Positions 17,881 to 26,761 of a stretch of DNA of 64,000 bases are shown here, one piece after another. This DNA comes from Streptomyces sp. NBC_01549 (GTDB taxonomy: Bacteria; Actinomycetota; Actinomycetes; Streptomycetales; Streptomycetaceae). Positions within the stretch are counted from its first letter, which is position 1; every line of letters begins with the position of its first letter. The stretch is from assembly GCF_026339955.1 (NCBI RefSeq), contig NZ_JAPEPW010000001.1, forward strand, positions 7,611,177 to 7,675,176. The letters run 5' to 3'. The notes beneath the pieces were generated by a model, which was not told where the DNA came from, searched no databases, and saw only the letters and a list, made by a program, of their open reading frames with translations. The position numbers and the translations under genes were made by a program.

Positions 17881-18375
17881 ATGAAACCTGGCCTCTCTAT
17901 TTTCCTCGCGGAATCATCACCTCGCGTGGGGCCGAGGGCCCCCGGGAGCGCCTCGCCCTTCGCTCTCAGCTTGCTGCTGCGCCAGGCGCACTGGAGCGCG
18001 GCCGGGGTGATGGAGGAGGCGCTTCGGCCGCTCGGCATAGAGCTGCGGCATTTCGCCGTGCTGATCGTGTTGGTCGACCGCGGGCCCACGGTACAGCGGG
18101 ACCTGGCGGCGGCGACGGGGTCGGACAAGGCGGGAATCATGCGGGTCGTGGACGACCTGGAACGCAAGGGGCTGGCCGTACGTAAGAGCGTTCCGGGGGA
18201 CCGGCGGGTGCGGGCGGTGGAGATCACGCCTCAGGGGCTCGAGCTTTTCGACGCAGCCCATGCGGCGGCGGAGCCACTGGCGGAGCGTCTGGTTGCCGAA
18301 CTGGGGCCCGGCGAGCCCGAGCGGCTGACGGATCTGCTGACCCGGTTCGCCCATCCCGCAGGCGGCCAGGTGTAA
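17881..18375 (+). CDS. MarR family transcriptional regulator
   Basis: 164-residue winged-helix regulator. The wHTH core is LRHFAVLIVLVDRGPTVQRD (helices 2 and 3), LAAATGSDKAGIMRVVDDLE (recognition helix) and GLAVRKSVPGDRRVRAVEIT, with the conserved DRR of the MarR wing. The ATG is the first good start after the AT-rich operator region. An IS427-type element is inserted exactly at the stop codon: its TAA duplication is the TAA stop, so the protein is unchanged but is now separated from its terminator. The target is unknown. Confidence 0.9.
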   Translation: MKPGLSIFLAESSPRVGPRAPGSASPFALSLLLRQAHWSAAGVMEEALRPLGIELRHFAVLIVLVDRGPTVQRDLAAATGSDKAGIMRVVDDLERKGLAVRKSVPGDRRVRAVEITPQGLELFDAAHAAAEPLAERLVAELGPGEPERLTDLLTRFAHPAGGQV

Positions 18376-19274
18376 GAACTCCTAACAGAATACTGCAACT
18401 TGCCTTGGAATGTTGCCGTCTGATGGGGCGTTAGCCTGCACATGAGAAGGGTTGAGCAGCTGCCGTGGATCGTGTCGGATGAGCTGTGGGCGCGGATCGA
18501 GCCGTTGCTTCCGGTGGTGCCGCGCCGCGTGGATCACCCGGGGCGCAGGCGTCTGGACGACCGGAAGGTGCTGTCGGGCATCCTGTTCGTGCTCTATACG
18601 GGCATTCCGTGGGAGTTCCTGCCCCAGGAACTGGGCTTCGGCTCGGGGATGACCTGCTGGCGGCGTCTGCGTGACTGGAACGACGCGGGTGTCTGGCAGC
18701 GTCTGCACGAATCGCTGCTGGCCGAGCTGAACGCCGCCGGCGCCCTGGACTGGTCGAGGGCGGTGATCGACGGCTCCCACGTGCGGGCCATGAAGGGCGG
18801 CCCAAAACCGGACCGAGCCCGGTCGACCGTGCCCGAACAGGCTCTAAACACCATTTGATCACCGAAGCGCACGGTATCCCGCTGGCCGCATCGCTGACCG
18901 GCGGCAACCGCAACGACGTCACCCAGCTCATGCCGCTGATCGAGGCTGTTCCGCCGGTGCGCGGCCGACGCGGACGGCCCCGCCGACGTCCGAAGAAGCT
19001 CTACGCCGACCGGGGCTACGACCACGACAAGTACCGCAAGCAGGTCCGGGCGGTCGGGATCACCCCCGTCATCGCCCGCCGCGGCACCGAACACGGCTCA
19101 GGGTTGGGTGTCCACCGGTGGGTCGTCGAGCAGAGCTTCGCACTCCTCCACTGGTTCCGCCGGTTACGCATCCGCTGGGAGATACGCGACGACATCCACG
19201 AAGCCTTCCTCAGCCTGGCCTGCAGCATCATCTGCTGGCGACGACTGAGGAACCTCTCACTTTGTTAGGAGTTC
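18376..19274 (+). mobile_element. IS5-family (IS427 group) element
   Basis: An 899-bp element with inverted ends GAACTCCTAACA and TGTTAGGAGTTC and a 3-bp TAA duplication (18373-18375 and 19275-19277). The size and two-frame organisation fit the IS427 group of IS5. Confidence 0.88.
18442..19268 (+). CDS. IS427-group transposase in two frames
   Basis: The first frame (18442-18858) encodes VSDELWARIEPLLPVVPRRV, the tryptophan-rich GIPWEFLPQELGFGSGMTCW region and DWSRAVIDGSHVRAMKGGPK with the first Asp. The second frame (18855-19268) encodes ITEAHGIPLAASLTGGNRND, KKLYADRGYDHDKYR (second Asp) and RWVVEQSFALLHWFRRLRIR (Glu). Stepping back one base at the A-run in GGCCCAAAACCGG (about 18799-18811) joins them as GGPKTGPSPVDRARTGSKHH, the normal family sequence. 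This fits programmed -1 frameshifting, though a disabling deletion is the alternative. Confidence 0.85.
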
Positions 19275-19275
19275 T

Positions 19276-19317
19276 AAGTGCGCCCGCGCACCGGCCGTCC
19301 GCCGCGTGGGCGCACTT
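19276..19317 (+). terminator. Displaced MarR terminator
   Basis: AAGTGCGCCC (19276-19285) pairs perfectly with GGGCGCACTT (19308-19317) across a GC-rich loop. Without the IS427 element this hairpin would start two bases after the MarR stop codon begins, so it is most likely the original MarR terminator. There is no T-run, as is usual in Streptomyces. Confidence 0.6.
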
Positions 19318-19339
19318 CGTACCGTCGCGGCGGGTGGCC

Positions 19340-19620
19340 AACGGTGAGCCGGAAACTCCTCCAGCTGCTCGGCGATGTCCTGGACATCACCGACGGTACC
19401 CAGGTCACCTGGGCGATGGACATGGCCGGCGGCGAGCGCGGCCTGCTGATCGCCCTCCTGGTCAACCACGGCCAGGAACTCGTCACATCCCCGGCATCGC
19501 GGTCAACCGAGCCACCGACAGCTACCGCGGCGCAGACAAGACCGACGCCCGGGACGCCCGCGCGAACGCCGACCGCACCCGCACCACCAACGGGCTGCGC
19601 GCCCTGCTGAACAGCATGTA
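19340..19620 (+). pseudogene. IS110-family transposase relic
   Basis: VLDITDGTQVTWAMDMAGGE and RGLLIALLVNHGQELV are the N-terminal RuvC-like DEDD region of an IS110 transposase. After a frame change the text continues PGIAVNRATDSYRGADKTDARDA. The rest is absent. It is unrelated in detail to the intact IS110 gene at 24988-26325. Confidence 0.65.
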
Positions 19621-19884
19621 GGGCATCCAGGACCCGGCCGCCCGCCTCCTGCTGCTGCTTTCCCCTGCTCAACGATCATGCTCTGCCGGACGAGGCAGCG
19701 GAGACGTTCAGCACCGCGCTTGTTGCGATTGGTGCCCCGCAGCACACCGCCCCCAGCACGGCACAGCACCTGCTCAACCACTCGGCGGGGGGCATGTGGC
19801 ACGACCTCACATGGAGCTCGCCCCTCTGCGGCAGCTCGGGCTCTCCCAGCTCCATTGGAAGGGGAGTTCTGGCGCATGGTGTGA

Positions 19885-20250
19885 TCGCGGCGTCACAAGA
19901 GTGCTGGACAGGCCTCTTCCCGGGTCTTGAGTCGCCGATTTTCAGCAAGTTGATCAATGCGTTGCGGAAAGAGGGTGCGGATCGGGTGCGGAGGGGCCGG
20001 CCGTGGAGTCTGCCGCTGGGGGACCGGGTACTGCTGGTGGCCGTGTACTGGCGGACAGACCTGACGCTTCGGCAGCTCGGTCCGCTGTTCAGGATCTCCA
20101 AGTCGGCGGCCGGCCGCATCATCGACCACCCCGTGCCGCGTCCCGCAGTCCACCACCGTGAACGCGGCCAGACCGACAATGCCAACCCCGAAGCCGCGAT
20201 CCACATCACCTCGATCAACAACCTTGCCAAGCCCATAAGGACGAGACCAC
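19885..20250 (+). pseudogene. DDE_Tnp_4-type transposase relic
   Basis: SPIFSKLINALRKEGADRVR, then RPWSLPLGDRVLLVAVYWRT and LTLRQLGPLFRISKSAAGRI, form the N-terminal HTH_Tnp_4-like region of an IS5-like transposase. Similarity ends after IIDH and the catalytic domain is missing. A relic of the same family, retaining a different portion, lies at 56150-56572. Confidence 0.6.
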
Positions 20251-20360
20251 GCCCACCTGGCGAGGAGCCGGAGCTTATGAGGAAATAAAGGGCATTGCAC
20301 CTACATCAAACGTTCCCTTAGGGCAGCCTGACCGTAGGTGAAGGTGCCCGGTCGGGCAGG

Positions 20361-20900
20361 ATGGGCGACATGAAGTGGGACTTTGACGGTCACGACAACC
20401 CCTCGCTCCCTGGCGGGAGCGCCGCTCGACAACCCGTTGTCCACATTCCTCACGAGCGGGTCCAGTTCGCCCGGATGCGTACCTCGCAGGACCGGGTCGC
20501 CGACGCGATCACCTCGTTCGCGGGGACGATGCTGTTTGTCTACCTCCACACTGTCTGGTTCACGGTGTGGATCGCACTGAACGAGGGCCTGCTCGGGAAG
20601 GCAGGGATCTTCGACCCGTATCCCTTCGGGCTGCTCACCATGATCGTCAGCCTGGAGGCGATCTTCCTGTCCACGTTCGTCATGGTCAGCCAGAACCGCC
20701 AGGCGGCGCGGGAAAACGTGCGGGCCGATCTGGACTTCGAGACAAACCTGCGCTCCGAAGTGTGGTCGATCCACATAGGGAAGGCGCTGGGACTCGACTC
20801 GCAACAGATCGAGCAGCATGTCCAGGAGGTCATCGCGCAGAGCAAAGCGGGTATCGACGGTACGCCACGCGCGACACCGGTCGACCCCCGGAATCTCTGA
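20361..20900 (+). CDS. DUF1003 membrane protein
   Basis: 179 residues from ATG; a second ATG three codons later is equally possible. The core RVADAITSFAGTMLFVYLHT, VWIALNEGLLGKAGIFDPYP and MIVSLEAIFLSTFVMVSQNR follows the DUF1003 pattern: two transmembrane helices separated by a short loop with FDPYPF, followed by the SQNRQ motif and a cytoplasmic tail. The tail (ENVRADLDFETNLRSEV) is a charged helix. Function is not established. A strong hairpin ends the transcript. Confidence 0.87.
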   Translation: MGDMKWDFDGHDNPSLPGGSAARQPVVHIPHERVQFARMRTSQDRVADAITSFAGTMLFVYLHTVWFTVWIALNEGLLGKAGIFDPYPFGLLTMIVSLEAIFLSTFVMVSQNRQAARENVRADLDFETNLRSEVWSIHIGKALGLDSQQIEQHVQEVIAQSKAGIDGTPRATPVDPRNL

Positions 20901-20922
20901 TCTCCTCGCCCGGCAGAGCGTG

Positions 20923-20972
20923 GGCAGCTCCCTCGTAGAGCCAGACCGCTGTGGCTCTACGAGGGAGCTGCC
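20923..20972. terminator. Perfect 21-bp hairpin terminator
   Basis: A 21-base arm beginning GGCAGCTCCCTCGTAGAGCC is repeated in perfect inverted form after an 8-base loop. It lies 22 bases after the DUF1003 stop. It has no T-tail, typical for Streptomyces. Bases 20973-21540 carry no other supported feature. Confidence 0.8.
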
Positions 20973-21540
20973 TATCCGTCAGGTCGCAGACGCACACGAA
21001 TCCGGGTGGGAAACGCCTGGAGGGCTGAGCAGGGGCATGGATGGTCACTCCATAGAGTCCAGGTCCCTGTCATGTCACAGATCCATTGGCTCCTGTCTGT
21101 TGTTACGAACCGGAGACGGCAGCATGTGAATCGAGGGTGGGTCCCGCGCCGATGCTTGGTCCAGCTGTAACTGCCATGGCTGGCACGACATCGAGGGCTG
21201 AAGCTCGGCGTCTGGGAGCGGGAGTCCAACTCGGCTTCACCCAACTCCGGAGAGTCCGGTGCCCCCATCAGACCCGGAGCGCTTCAGGGCGCGGCAACCG
21301 GCCAGGGGTGTGCGCCCCGGGCAGATATCCACGTGCTCATCAGCCTTGATCCACTACACCACGAGCGCGGACACCACTCTGTTGTGACAGCGTTCGACGC
21401 CGGGTTTGCCACGGTGTGATGCGTTCTCGATGCTGCGGGCTCTCGGCACGCGGCAGGGTGGTCTCGGGACTCTCCGTGCGAGGCGGAAGCCTCGCGGCGT
21501 GTCACAGATGCGGGTCCTGATTTGTCTTCCCTGCGAAGTA

Positions 21541-22593
21541 ACGACGTGGTGCGCGGTAGCTGAAACCCCGGTCTGAGCATGCGAACGGCCGTGCGGGACG
21601 ATCATGATTGTGACGTCAAGAGGGGCCCGCACGGCCTTGAGCCATCGTATCTGCACCGGGATCCCGCGCCGTCGCCTGGGCAAGCTGGTCGCGGAGTTGG
21701 CCGGGCCGTGGGTGGCCGGGCAGGAGTCCCAGCTGCGTGAACGCCGGGGCCATGACCGGCAGCGCGCCGCCGGAGCGGGTCCCGACCACCAACTCGTCTT
21801 CACCGACCGGGTCGTCGCCACCCTGGTCATCCTGCGCTTCCAGCTTCCGCATGCCGTCCTCGCCCTGTTCTACGAGGTGGACCGCTCCACGATCACCCGC
21901 GCGGTCCACGAGATCCGCCCCCTGCTCGCCGCCCGCGGCTTCGCCGTCCCTGGAAGTCCCGACCTGCGCCTTCGCACCCTGGCCGATGTCTTCGCCTACG
22001 CCGCCTCCCACGGAGTGGAACTGCGGATCGACGCCACCGAGGTCCGGGTCCGACGTCCACGGGCGAACAAGCCCGGACGCCGGGCATTCATCTCCGGGAA
22101 GATGCGGCAGAACACCAAGAAGGCCACCGTCGTCACCGACGAGAAGGGCCGGACCCTGTGGGCGGGTGCCTTCCGGCCCGGCCGCCAGCACGACCAGACC
22201 GCGCTGAAGACCGAGGGCATCTGCGACCTGTTCGAGAGGTTCCCCCAGGTCAAGGCCAAGGTCGACGCCGGCTACCGGGGACTGGCCAAGCAGTTCCCCG
22301 CCCAGGTCCAAGCGCCGCCGCTGAAGCCGAAGAAGGATGCCCCGCCCGAGGACCTGGCGGCCTGGGAGGAAGCGCGCAAGCAGCAGTCCTCCGAGCGGAT
22401 CTGCGTCGAGCACGCCAACGCCGAGCACAAGCAGTGGCGGCCCCTGCAACGCTGGATCGGACGCCGCGAGTACTTCGACCAGACCTACCAGGCCATCGCC
22501 GGCCTGGTCTCCGACCGCGCGGCCATGCGGTAATCAACCACCAGCCAACCCGCCAGGCCAACACGGCCCGACCTCAATCGCGCACCCCGTCGT
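21541..22593 (+). mobile_element. IS5-like element (DDE_Tnp_4 type)
   Basis: Candidate ends are ACGACGTGGTGCGCG (21541-21555) and CGCGCACCCCGTCGT (22579-22593), inverted with one mismatch. They flank a single transposase gene. The right end touches the TAA target of the ISAzo13 element. The target duplication of this element is not clear, so borders are approximate. Confidence 0.55.
21604..22533 (+). CDS. IS5-like transposase (HTH_Tnp_4 and DDE_Tnp_4)
   Basis: 309 residues. An N-terminal helix-turn-helix (TLVILRFQLPHAVLALFYEV, DRSTITRAVHEIRPLL) precedes a DDE core: GVELRIDATEVRVRRPR (first Asp), KVDAGYRGLAKQFPA (second Asp) and ERICVEHANAEHKQWRPLQR (Glu). The frame is open. GTG at 21610 is an alternative start. 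The segment before residue 10 is identical in character to the surrounding GC-rich DNA, so the exact start is uncertain. Confidence 0.85.
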   Translation: MIVTSRGARTALSHRICTGIPRRRLGKLVAELAGPWVAGQESQLRERRGHDRQRAAGAGPDHQLVFTDRVVATLVILRFQLPHAVLALFYEVDRSTITRAVHEIRPLLAARGFAVPGSPDLRLRTLADVFAYAASHGVELRIDATEVRVRRPRANKPGRRAFISGKMRQNTKKATVVTDEKGRTLWAGAFRPGRQHDQTALKTEGICDLFERFPQVKAKVDAGYRGLAKQFPAQVQAPPLKPKKDAPPEDLAAWEEARKQQSSERICVEHANAEHKQWRPLQRWIGRREYFDQTYQAIAGLVSDRAAMR

Positions 22594-22595
22594 AA

Positions 22596-24358
22596 GGGCT
22601 CGCAGAGAATCAACATGCGTGTTTGATGTTGTCCGGGGATTCGGTGCCGTAGGCGTCGAGGTAGGCGGCCACGTCTGCGGGGGTGGTGAATCGTGCTGTG
22701 GAGCGGGGGACGGTGTATTCGTGCTGGTCCAGGAGGGGTTGGGTCTCCTGGATTGTGCGGGTGATGGTTTGCGAGCTGGTCTCGAAGAGTGCGCCGAGGA
22801 GGGCGTGGGTGAAGCAGCCGCGCTGATAGAGGACGGTGGCCAGGATCCGGTCGGGGTCAGTGAACGCCTGCCTGGGGCCCGCCCCGGGGGCCCGCTGTCG
22901 TTCGTGGCCGCGTCGGTGACGGCGCTGGTGTTCCCGCTGGGCGGCCTGGATTGGCGCCAACCTGCTGATCAGGGCGTCCAGTTGTGCGCGGGTGAGGCCG
23001 GTGAGTTCCGGGTCGGTGAGCCGGGCGTGCTGGCGGGCACCCCATTGCCGCGGTTCCGCTCCGTGTGGAGTGCCGGTGGTTGTGGGGCCGCGCTGCTGGG
23101 CGTCGAGCGTGTAGTTCCAGTCGCCGTGGAAGCGGTGGCGGGTCATCGCCAGCGCGTCGACCTGGGCGTCGTCGACTTTCACTCCGGTGGGGTAGGCGCC
23201 GGTGTCGAGTTCGGCGCGGACCGTCAGTCCGGTGCGGGTGGTGGTCGCCGCAATGGACTGCAGAATGACTTCATGGCTGGTCAGGGGCCTGCCGCGCCAG
23301 TTCATGGAGATGTGGGAGAACAGCCGGTGCTCAATCCGATTCCACTTCGACGTGCCCGGAGGTAGGTGACAGACGGTGATTTCAAGGCCAGTCTCGGCGG
23401 CCAGGGCGGCAAGTTCGGTCTTCCACGCCCGGGTGCGGTAGCCGTTGGAGCCTCCGGCGTCGGCGGTGATGAGCAGACGCCGGGCGTGAGGGTAGTCGCC
23501 CTGTCCGGCCCCGCGCCACCAGCGGCGGATCGAGGCGACCGCGAAAGCGGCGGTGTCGTGGTCGGTGCCGACACTGACCCAGCCGGAGTTCCCGGCGATG
23601 TCGTAAATCCCGTACGGGATCGCCTTGCCGGGCCCCTCCCGGTCCAGGAAGTCATGCGTCTTGACCTTCACTGGATCGCCCGTGGGCTGCCACTCACGCC
23701 CCGCGTTCTTGTACTCGCCGACCATCTCCTTCTTCTTGCTGTCCACGCTGACCACCGGGTCCCCGGCGCCGATGTGGTCCTTGGCCTGCTCGTTGATGTA
23801 GTGGAACTGGGCATCCCGGTCCGGGTGCTGCTTGCCCTCCAGGGTCTTGGAGTTGGCCTGCAGGCTGAAGCCCTCCTCCCGCAGCAGGTCACCGACCGTG
23901 TCGGCGCTGACCCTGTGCCCCTGGCGGGTCAGCTCGGCGGCCAGGTTCCGGGTCGACTTGGTCGTCCACCGCAGCGGCGACATCGGGTCCCCGCGCATGT
24001 CCGGCTCGACCAGGGCCAGCAGCGCGGGCCGCAGCCCCGCATCAAGGTCAGCGGCCTTCTTCCGGCCGCCACCGGGCCGGCGGACCCGCCCCAGCGGCTC
24101 TACTCCCGCCTCCAGCTCATCCACCCCCTTCCGGACCGTCGTCTCGCTGGCGTCGGCTGCCCGAGCAACGGCCCGGATCCCACCGTGGCCCAGGAGACGG
24201 GCCTCGGCTCCCATCAGCAGACGCTGCTGCCGCTCGTCCAGGTGAGGGAACAACACCTCAAACTTCACCGCGAGTTGAACACGAATCTCATCGGGGATGC
24301 GCATACCACGCCAACGAACCGAATCACGGGAGGCAACATGTTGATTCTCTGCGAGCCC
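22596..24358 (-). mobile_element. ISAzo13-family element
   Basis: A 1763-bp element whose ends begin GGGCTCGCAGAGAATCAACA on each strand, flanked by TAA (22593-22595 and 24359-24361), the 3-bp duplication usual for ISAzo13. It was inserted at, or just beside, the right end of the preceding IS5-like element. Confidence 0.9.
22610..24304 (-). CDS. ISAzo13-family transposase
   Basis: 564 residues, a normal length for the family. Landmarks are the N-terminal IRAVARAADASETTVRKGVD helix-turn-helix, the PDRDAQFHYINEQAKDHIGA and VSVDSKKKEMVGEYKNAG block (first Asp), LLITADAGGSNGYRTRAWK (second Asp) and GTSKWNRIEHRLFSHISMNW (Glu). The C-terminal extension after about residue 470 includes a HTH-like stretch ending in DNIKHAC. 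The gene is intact. Confidence 0.92.
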   Translation of the reverse strand: MRIPDEIRVQLAVKFEVLFPHLDERQQRLLMGAEARLLGHGGIRAVARAADASETTVRKGVDELEAGVEPLGRVRRPGGGRKKAADLDAGLRPALLALVEPDMRGDPMSPLRWTTKSTRNLAAELTRQGHRVSADTVGDLLREEGFSLQANSKTLEGKQHPDRDAQFHYINEQAKDHIGAGDPVVSVDSKKKEMVGEYKNAGREWQPTGDPVKVKTHDFLDREGPGKAIPYGIYDIAGNSGWVSVGTDHDTAAFAVASIRRWWRGAGQGDYPHARRLLITADAGGSNGYRTRAWKTELAALAAETGLEITVCHLPPGTSKWNRIEHRLFSHISMNWRGRPLTSHEVILQSIAATTTRTGLTVRAELDTGAYPTGVKVDDAQVDALAMTRHRFHGDWNYTLDAQQRGPTTTGTPHGAEPRQWGARQHARLTDPELTGLTRAQLDALISRLAPIQAAQREHQRRHRRGHERQRAPGAGPRQAFTDPDRILATVLYQRGCFTHALLGALFETSSQTITRTIQETQPLLDQHEYTVPRSTARFTTPADVAAYLDAYGTESPDNIKHAC

Positions 24359-24482
24359 TAAGTTATGTGAGCCTGGAATCGACGAACACAGTCACCATGA
24401 ACGAGAGGTCGGTATACCGGCCCAGGGGGCGGCGGCCGACGCCAGTCGTCCGTTCCGGGCAAGCCCATGGAGGTGTAGCAAA

Positions 24483-24896
24483 GTGCACGAGATGGACTCA
24501 GCGGACGGGTTCGGACCCAAGATGCTGGCGGACGTCAAGCCGCCGTTCATTCCCGAGGGTGCTTCGGGGATGACCGTCCTCGTCGAGTGGGCCCCCGGTG
24601 ACCCGGGGACGCCTCCGCATCGCCACTCGGGGCCGTGTTTCGGCTACGTGATCGAGGGCGAGCTTCGGTGGGAGCTCGAGGGTGAGCCGGAGCGCGTGCT
24701 CAAGGCCGGTGAGACATTCTGGGAGCCGGGCGGTGACGTGATCCATTACCAGAACGGCAATGCCCTGTCGGACGCGCCGGCCAAGTACATCGTGTTCATG
24801 ATGTGCGCGCCGGGCCAGCCGATGCTCACGATGGTCGACGAGGAAGAGCTGGAGAAGCGGGCCCACCTGCGCGCCCCGCGGCCCTCCGCAGGCTGA
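24483..24896 (+). CDS. Cupin domain protein
   Basis: 137-residue single-domain cupin from a GTG with GGAGGTG eight bases upstream. Motif 1 is PGTPPHRHSGPCFGYVIEGE, with HxH and the downstream Gly; motif 2 is AGETFWEPGGDVIHYQNG with a metal-binding-type His. It is a beta-barrel protein likely to bind a metal. Substrate cannot be told from sequence. It is flanked by ISAzo13 and IS110, so its original neighbours are lost. Confidence 0.82.
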   Translation: MHEMDSADGFGPKMLADVKPPFIPEGASGMTVLVEWAPGDPGTPPHRHSGPCFGYVIEGELRWELEGEPERVLKAGETFWEPGGDVIHYQNGNALSDAPAKYIVFMMCAPGQPMLTMVDEEELEKRAHLRAPRPSAG

Positions 24897-24987
24897 CCGG
24901 AAAACTCAACGGTCAGATGGGGATGGCGAGATAGCCCCTCGATGGTGACGGTCGGGGGCTGGTGTGGGGCGGTGGGGTCGTGGGATG

Positions 24988-26325
24988 TCAGGCGGCTGCC
25001 GGGGTGAGGGTGACGTCGTGGCCGAGGGCCTTGAGCTGGCGGACGAGGTCGCGGCTCTTGCGGGCCGGGTCGAGGTTGCGGGTGTGGAAGTCGGGGCCGA
25101 GGTCTCGGTAGCGGGCGGTCGGGTCGTTCATGAGGTGCCAGACGGCGACCAGGATGGAGCGGGCGACGGCGACCAGGGCTTTCATGTGGCCGCGGCGTTT
25201 GACGATGCGGCGGTAGCGGGCGCCGAGGAAGGTGTCGGTGCGGGCGGCGGAGATTGCTGCTTCGCCGAGGGCGCCGCGGAGCCAGGGGTTGCCTTTGCCG
25301 GTGGGGCCGGAGGTGTTCTTGTTTCCGGACTGGAGGGTGCGTGGGGAGAGTTTCGCCCAGGACACGAGATGGCCGGCGGTGGGGAAGACCGTCATGTCCA
25401 GGCCGGTCTCGGCGAGGATGACCTGCGCGGTGCTGGGGCCGACGCCGGGGATCTCGTCGAGGCGTTCGGTGTCGGTGATCGGTATGAGGGTGCCCTGTCC
25501 GGGGCCTTCGTCGTCCTCGGTGGTGGACAGCTCGGCCAGACGCAGGGTGATCCGGGCGGTGAGCTTGTCGATCTGCACGGTGAGGTAGTCGACGGTGTCC
25601 AGCAGCATCCGGCACATGAAGGCGTGGTGTTCTTCGAACCGGCCGGTCAGGGCCTCGGCCAGGGTGCTGTGGCTGGCCTTGATGGTGCCGTGGGCCAGGT
25701 CCGCCAACGCCTTGGGGCTGCGTTCGCCCGCGATCAGTGCCTCCAGCATGGCCCGGCCGGAGACGCCGAAGATGTCGGCGATCACGGTGGACAGCTTGAT
25801 CTGGGCGTCCTCGAGGAGTTTCTCGGTGCGCTGCTTGTGGCGGGTGCGCTCGTGGGTCATGACGGCCCGGGCCCGGGTCAGATCGCGCAGTTCACGGACC
25901 GGCTTCGGGGGTACGAACGAGGGCCGGAGCATGCCGCGTTCGGTGAGCTTGGCCAGCCAGACCGCGTCCAGGCGGTCGGTTTTGGGCCGGCCCGGGACGT
26001 TCTTGACGTCACGGGCGTTGACCAGCCAGCACTCCAGACCACGCGATTCCAGCAGAAAGAAGTACGGCTTCCAGTAGGTCGACGTCGCCTCCATCACCAC
26101 CCGGGTGACGCCCTGGCAGACCAGGTGGTCGGCCAGGTCCAGGATCGCGCCGCTGGTCGCGACGGTGTTGAAGACCCGCTGCACGCGCTTGCCGGGCTTG
26201 TCCTCGTGCGGCACCCGCACACAGACCATGCCCGACGCCTTGGCGATATCGATCGCCGCGACACGGGCCACGAGCTCCTCGGCCTGCTCGATCTCCTCGA
26301 CGCCACCGTCGTCGGTGTCCGCCAT
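24988..26325 (-). CDS. IS110-family transposase
   Basis: 445 residues from an ATG preceded by AGGGAG. The N-terminal RuvC-like DEDD domain has VARVAAIDIAKASGMVCVRV (Asp), MEATSTYWKPYFFLLESRGL (Glu) and GRPKTDRLDAVWLAKL (Asp pair). The C-terminal Tnp20 domain has LDEIPGVGPSTAQVILAETG, then WAKLSPRTLQSGNKNTSGPT with its conserved Ser, and WLRGALGEAAISAARTDTFL. The frame is open. IS110 proteins act as RNA-guided recombinases and usually keep their guide RNA in the noncoding end next to the gene. Confidence 0.92.
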   Translation of the reverse strand: MADTDDGGVEEIEQAEELVARVAAIDIAKASGMVCVRVPHEDKPGKRVQRVFNTVATSGAILDLADHLVCQGVTRVVMEATSTYWKPYFFLLESRGLECWLVNARDVKNVPGRPKTDRLDAVWLAKLTERGMLRPSFVPPKPVRELRDLTRARAVMTHERTRHKQRTEKLLEDAQIKLSTVIADIFGVSGRAMLEALIAGERSPKALADLAHGTIKASHSTLAEALTGRFEEHHAFMCRMLLDTVDYLTVQIDKLTARITLRLAELSTTEDDEGPGQGTLIPITDTERLDEIPGVGPSTAQVILAETGLDMTVFPTAGHLVSWAKLSPRTLQSGNKNTSGPTGKGNPWLRGALGEAAISAARTDTFLGARYRRIVKRRGHMKALVAVARSILVAVWHLMNDPTARYRDLGPDFHTRNLDPARKSRDLVRQLKALGHDVTLTPAAA

Positions 26326-26560
26326 GCACAACTCCCTGGTATCGATCCGTACGGGCCGACGCCTGCCCAGGGGGCCGCGGGGGGAGCGAAAATCTGACCG
26401 GCGTGCTCGATGGCAACAGTGCGTGGCCCCTCTGCGGCCCCGGCACCAGACTGACCTACGGGCTCAACGTCCCAACGAGCTACCGGCGTCGGCGGGCAGG
26501 CGCCGCAGCCATGTTTTCACGCCGGCAAGGCGCACCCGAAGGGAACAGGGGGACTGACCT
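26326..26560 (-). ncRNA. Possible IS110 bridge RNA region
   Basis: The roughly 235 bases upstream of the IS110 start codon carry no gene and sit where IS110 left-end noncoding RNA (bridge RNA) is encoded in characterised elements. I could not define the element end, a target core or the guide loops, so this is a position-based suggestion only. Confidence 0.25.
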
Positions 26561-26581
26561 GCGAAGTTCGATACGGGGAGG

Positions 26582-26617
26582 CGGAGCCCGGAACCCAGAT
26601 CAGGGTCCCGGGCTCCG
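26582..26617. terminator. GC-rich hairpin
   Basis: CGGAGCCCGG pairs with CCGGGCTCCG across a 16-base loop. It lies between the IS110 upstream region and an IS481 relic. Neither direction has an obvious transcript ending here; a relic terminator or an element end are both possible. Confidence 0.4.
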
Positions 26618-26761
26618 TCGTGTGGCTGTTGAGCCGGAGACCAGCTCCGCCGGCCACACGGCTGGATGGCTTTGCGCGGCTCGCCGTGCGGCGCCGGAGC
26701 CGACGCGCTTGCTGCCTAGGTCGCTTACACCACTTGGCGGGACGCCATCCGGCACGATGAC

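Noticed and set aside
22337..24361. Long plus-strand frames over the ISAzo13 transposase
   Set aside because: They have low-complexity Gly, Val and Ala composition and no start context; the minus-strand transposase explains the region.
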